Part shown: piece by piece, positions 5,444 to 7,273 of the stretch | Layout of the letters: each line of letters starts with the position of its first letter | Numbering within the stretch: the first letter of the stretch is position 1 | NCBI GenBank assembly: GCA_017544185.1 | Contig: JAFYEQ010000054.1 | Coordinates: forward strand, 1-7,273 | Length of the DNA stretch: 7,273 nucleotides | Direction: 5' to 3' | From: Oscillospiraceae bacterium | Lineage (GTDB): Bacteria > Bacillota > Clostridia > Oscillospirales > Ruminococcaceae | Notes under the pieces: generated by a model | Databases searched by the model: none | Told to the model about the DNA's origin: nothing | The model's input: the letters and a program-made list of their open reading frames with translations, nothing else | Program-made: the position numbers and the translations under genes

Positions 5444-6115
5444 ATGAAGGTGATCGTGATCAACGGATCGCCCAAAAAAAACGGTGCCACCGCCAAGCTG
5501 CTGCACTGTATCGAGAATGAGCTGTCTGCGAAGGACAGCGTAGAGATAGAATATATAGATATATCCAAGCTGTCCTTCAAGCCCTGCAGCGGGTGTCTGT
5601 CATGCTATCGAACAGGTAAATGTCCCATAGATGATGAGGCGGAAAGGCTCTCCGAAAGGATCGAAGGAGCAGATGCGCTGATCATCGGGAGCCCTACCTA
5701 TGCGTCCAATATATCCGGGCAGCTGAAGACCTTCATAGACCGCTGCCATTTCGTCATAGAGCAGCTCCTCATCAGGAAGTACTCAGTCGCTGTCACCACG
5801 GGCGTAAATTACGGCACTAAAGATGCGAATAAGATCTTGCGCAGCCTTATGCAGTACTCGGGAGCGTACATCAGCGGCAGCATTGCCTGCAACGTACCAT
5901 TCAACAGCGATCCGTGCGATGATCGTATGAAAGAGAGGATACGCCGTCTGTCGGACAGGCTGTATGAAGATATGCGCCGTAAGCAAGTACATCCGTTTCA
6001 AAGGCTGTTCCATAGCATCATATTCTCGTTCGGCATCAAGCCCTTCGTTCTGAAGCAGGGAGCCGCATACAAAGGCGTCACGGATAAGTGGGAAAGATAT
6101 GGCATAAAGATATAG
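5444..6115 (+). CDS. Flavodoxin-fold FMN oxidoreductase with iron-sulfur-flavoprotein-like cysteine motif
   Basis: A 223-residue protein of the NADPH-dependent FMN reductase/iron-sulfur flavoprotein group, expected to be a cytoplasmic electron-transfer flavoprotein. NGSPKKNGAT (7-16) is the FMN phosphate loop, and IIGSPTYASNISGQLKTFID (80-99) is the second flavin-binding and dimer region. Between them CSGCLSCYRTGKC (48-60) gives Cys48, 51, 54 and 60 in a CX2CX2CX5C pattern, followed by acidic IDDE. In archaeal Isf a compact motif of this spacing ligates a 4Fe-4S cluster; many relatives keep some of these cysteines without proven clusters, so cluster binding is inference. The C-terminal 45 residues (basic, then FSFGIKPFVLKQG) form an extension beyond the flavodoxin core. 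It is transcribed away from the hydrolases and appears monocistronic. Partner and physiological substrate cannot be read from the context. Confidence 0.87.
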   Translation: MKVIVINGSPKKNGATAKLLHCIENELSAKDSVEIEYIDISKLSFKPCSGCLSCYRTGKCPIDDEAERLSERIEGADALIIGSPTYASNISGQLKTFIDRCHFVIEQLLIRKYSVAVTTGVNYGTKDANKILRSLMQYSGAYISGSIACNVPFNSDPCDDRMKERIRRLSDRLYEDMRRKQVHPFQRLFHSIIFSFGIKPFVLKQGAAYKGVTDKWERYGIKI

Positions 6116-6169
6116 ATATCGCTTTGATGCGGATACTCAGGACTTAGGGGATCTTTTTTATAAAAAGTA

Positions 6170-6198
6170 GTGACAAACGGAGAAATATATGATATAAT
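6170..6198 (+). promoter_or_regulatory. Sigma-A-type promoter of the PH-domain operon
   Basis: GTGACA (6170-6175) and TATAAT (6193-6198) are 17 bp apart, with TGA before the -10. Transcription should start near 6205. The leader carries a small GC hairpin, GGGCG (6210-6214) with CGCCC (6218-6222), about 26 nt before the start codon. A weak 6-bp AT stem (6153-6158 with 6162-6167) lies just upstream of the -35; I see no convincing terminator for the flavoprotein gene. No sigma-W-type TGAAAC/CGTA pair is seen, unlike the promoter of B. subtilis ydbST. Confidence 0.75.
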
Positions 6199-6247
6199 AG
6201 TACACGTATGGGCGCTGCGCCCTCAAATCTGATCTGGATGTGTGTTG

Positions 6248-6886
6248 ATGTATACATATAGCTCGGACCGAAAAGGACGGTATTATATATCTCTCGCGGC
6301 ATTTATCATAACCGTGATGATACTCGCGGCACTGAACGTGCTCCGTTCATACGTGCATGAGAAATTCCCCCAGTATCTTCCCGACATGACCATAGTCAAG
6401 AGCCTGCCTGAAAAGATCATCATAATGATCATGGTGATATTCGCATCGCTCTATCTGGTGGTCATCATGCTGATACTGCCCAAATGGTATTCCTCTTTGA
6501 GATATGTTATAGGCAACGGCAAGATCACAGCCTATGCAGGTCTTATCACCCGCACCTACAGTATAATGCGGATATCCTCTATACAGCATGCGTCGGTGGT
6601 CTCCACTCCCCTTTCCAAGTATACCTCGTTCAACTTCATCACCCTGAGCGCTCTCGGCGGCAATATAATGATGCTCTTCCTCTCGGACGAGGACTGCAAA
6701 GAGATACTCAAGCTCATCAGGGACTACAAGAGCCCTGTACATCAGCCCTATACCGTGCCGGACGAGAGGCCTTCCTTCGACGGATACGACCTTGAGCTCC
6801 CCGAACGCACGGATGATGACAGGCAGACCTCCATGTTCGATACTGCAACGCAGCTGTCGTTCTACGATATAGATGAACGCCCATGA
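6248..6886 (+). CDS. Membrane protein with bacterial PH domain (YdbS/DUF304-like)
   Basis: A 212-residue protein. Two hydrophobic helices (about 12-32 and 57-78) anchor it, and a bPH2/DUF304-type domain follows at about 82-160. That domain starts at WYSSLRYVIGNGKITAYAGLITR and includes SIMRISSIQHASVVSTPLSKY, with the usual G-x-[IL] and I-x-x-I-x-x-[AV] pattern. The last 50 residues are acidic, proline-containing and probably disordered, which is longer than I would expect for YdbS. The start is taken as ATG 6248 with GGA 9 nt upstream; in-frame GTG 6242 and TTG 6245 are alternatives. Its stop overlaps the next start as ATGA, so the two are translationally coupled. In B. subtilis the ydbS-ydbT pair gives resistance to some Bacillus antimicrobials; an envelope-protection role here is inference from the gene pair. 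Confidence 0.8.
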   Translation: MYTYSSDRKGRYYISLAAFIITVMILAALNVLRSYVHEKFPQYLPDMTIVKSLPEKIIIMIMVIFASLYLVVIMLILPKWYSSLRYVIGNGKITAYAGLITRTYSIMRISSIQHASVVSTPLSKYTSFNFITLSALGGNIMMLFLSDEDCKEILKLIRDYKSPVHQPYTVPDERPSFDGYDLELPERTDDDRQTSMFDTATQLSFYDIDERP

Positions 6887-7273
6887 AAAGACAACATATA
6901 TGGTCCCTGATCGGCTATACATCAAGGCGCTTCTGGATGCTGCTGATACCGCTGCTTCGCGGTCTGACCGCTGTCAGGATCCAGGAAGGCTTTGATACTA
7001 TACGCTTCGATGTGATAAGATGGGCAGAGGGCACGAAGTGGGACATCGCAGTAGTACTGGTGATGATACTCGCCGCCGTATGGAGATGGCTCTTCACATG
7101 GTACTACATAGCAGATGATCATATAACAGTACAGCAAGGGCTCATCTTCCGCCGCGAGACGATGATACCCTATGATAACATCAGTGCAGCTGCAGTACAG
7201 GAAGACCCGATATATATGCTGCTGCGCATATCCAGGGTAATGCTCGATACAGATGCCCGCAGCTCCACCAAGA
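6883..7273 (+). CDS. YdbT-like PH-domain membrane protein, 5' part of gene; continues past window
   Basis: The frame is open for 130 codons to the window edge, starting at the ATG that overlaps the preceding TGA by 4 bases. RRFWMLLIPLLRGL (15-28) is a hydrophobic stretch near the N-terminus, typical of YdbT. A second segment at about 53-75 (WDIAVVLVMILAAVWRWLFTW) is a membrane helix. A PH-like domain follows: YYIADDHITVQQGLIFRRE (75-93), IPYDNISAAAVQEDP (95-109), then LLRISRVMLDTDA, all matching the DUF304 pattern. YdbT proteins carry several such domains, so most of the gene should lie beyond 7273. It is coupled to the YdbS-like gene and shares its promoter. Confidence 0.82.
   Translation, partial: MKRQHIWSLIGYTSRRFWMLLIPLLRGLTAVRIQEGFDTIRFDVIRWAEGTKWDIAVVLVMILAAVWRWLFTWYYIADDHITVQQGLIFRRETMIPYDNISAAAVQEDPIYMLLRISRVMLDTDARSSTK

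Noticed and set aside
6239..6262. Seven-codon leader peptide ATG...TAG just before and overlapping the YdbS-like start
   Set aside because: It is too short to judge, has no regulatory residue pattern, and its start is as poorly served by an RBS as the main gene's.
6347..6925. 192-codon minus-strand open frame
   Set aside because: It is antisense to the PH-domain protein, whose membrane helices, PH pattern and coupled start support the plus strand.

Overview
The window reads as chromosomal DNA of a low-to-mid GC Gram-positive bacterium, most likely a Clostridia member near Ruminococcus/Oscillospiraceae. The grounds are strong AUA-for-Ile and UAU codon use, Firmicutes-type promoters (TTGACA/TATAAT, often with an extended TGn -10), purine-rich ribosome binding sites and gene families common in that group. 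The assignment is inference from style; no rRNA or other species marker is present. No CRISPR array, transposase, tRNA or rRNA gene was seen.

Layout. (1) 1-1236, minus: the N-terminal 412 residues of a class A penicillin-binding protein, starting at TTG and cut by the window edge just past its transpeptidase Ser-x-x-Lys motif. (2) 1237-1490: divergent promoter region for the PBP and nadB, with a perfect 14-bp palindrome at the predicted PBP transcription start. (3) 1491-2939, plus: nadB, L-aspartate oxidase, with no nadA or nadC beside it and a short C-terminus. (4) 2940-3151: gap between convergent genes. It holds a perfect 13-bp inverted repeat with a 6-nt centre that is laid out like a Xer/dif or lox recombination site, plus a long hairpin touching the next gene's stop codon. 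(5) 5233-3152, minus: two membrane-anchored alpha/beta hydrolases, 42 nt apart and probably one operon. A good promoter sits upstream, with ACAGATCT direct repeats around it. (6) 5444-6115, plus: a flavodoxin-fold flavoprotein with a compact CX2CX2CX5C motif like that of iron-sulfur flavoproteins, preceded by a dyad. (7) 6248-7273, plus: a two-gene bacterial PH-domain (YdbS/YdbT-like) operon with a 4-base ATGA overlap. The second gene is cut by the window end.

The genes do not form one obvious pathway. The PBP, the anchored hydrolases and the YdbS/YdbT-like pair all point to envelope maintenance. nadB and the flavoprotein are redox/cofactor genes. I see no clear new multi-gene system. The item most worth testing is the recombination-site-like inverted repeat at 3033-3064; the repeated GTGTAT/ATACAC palindromes and the tandem repeats at the hydrolase promoter come next.
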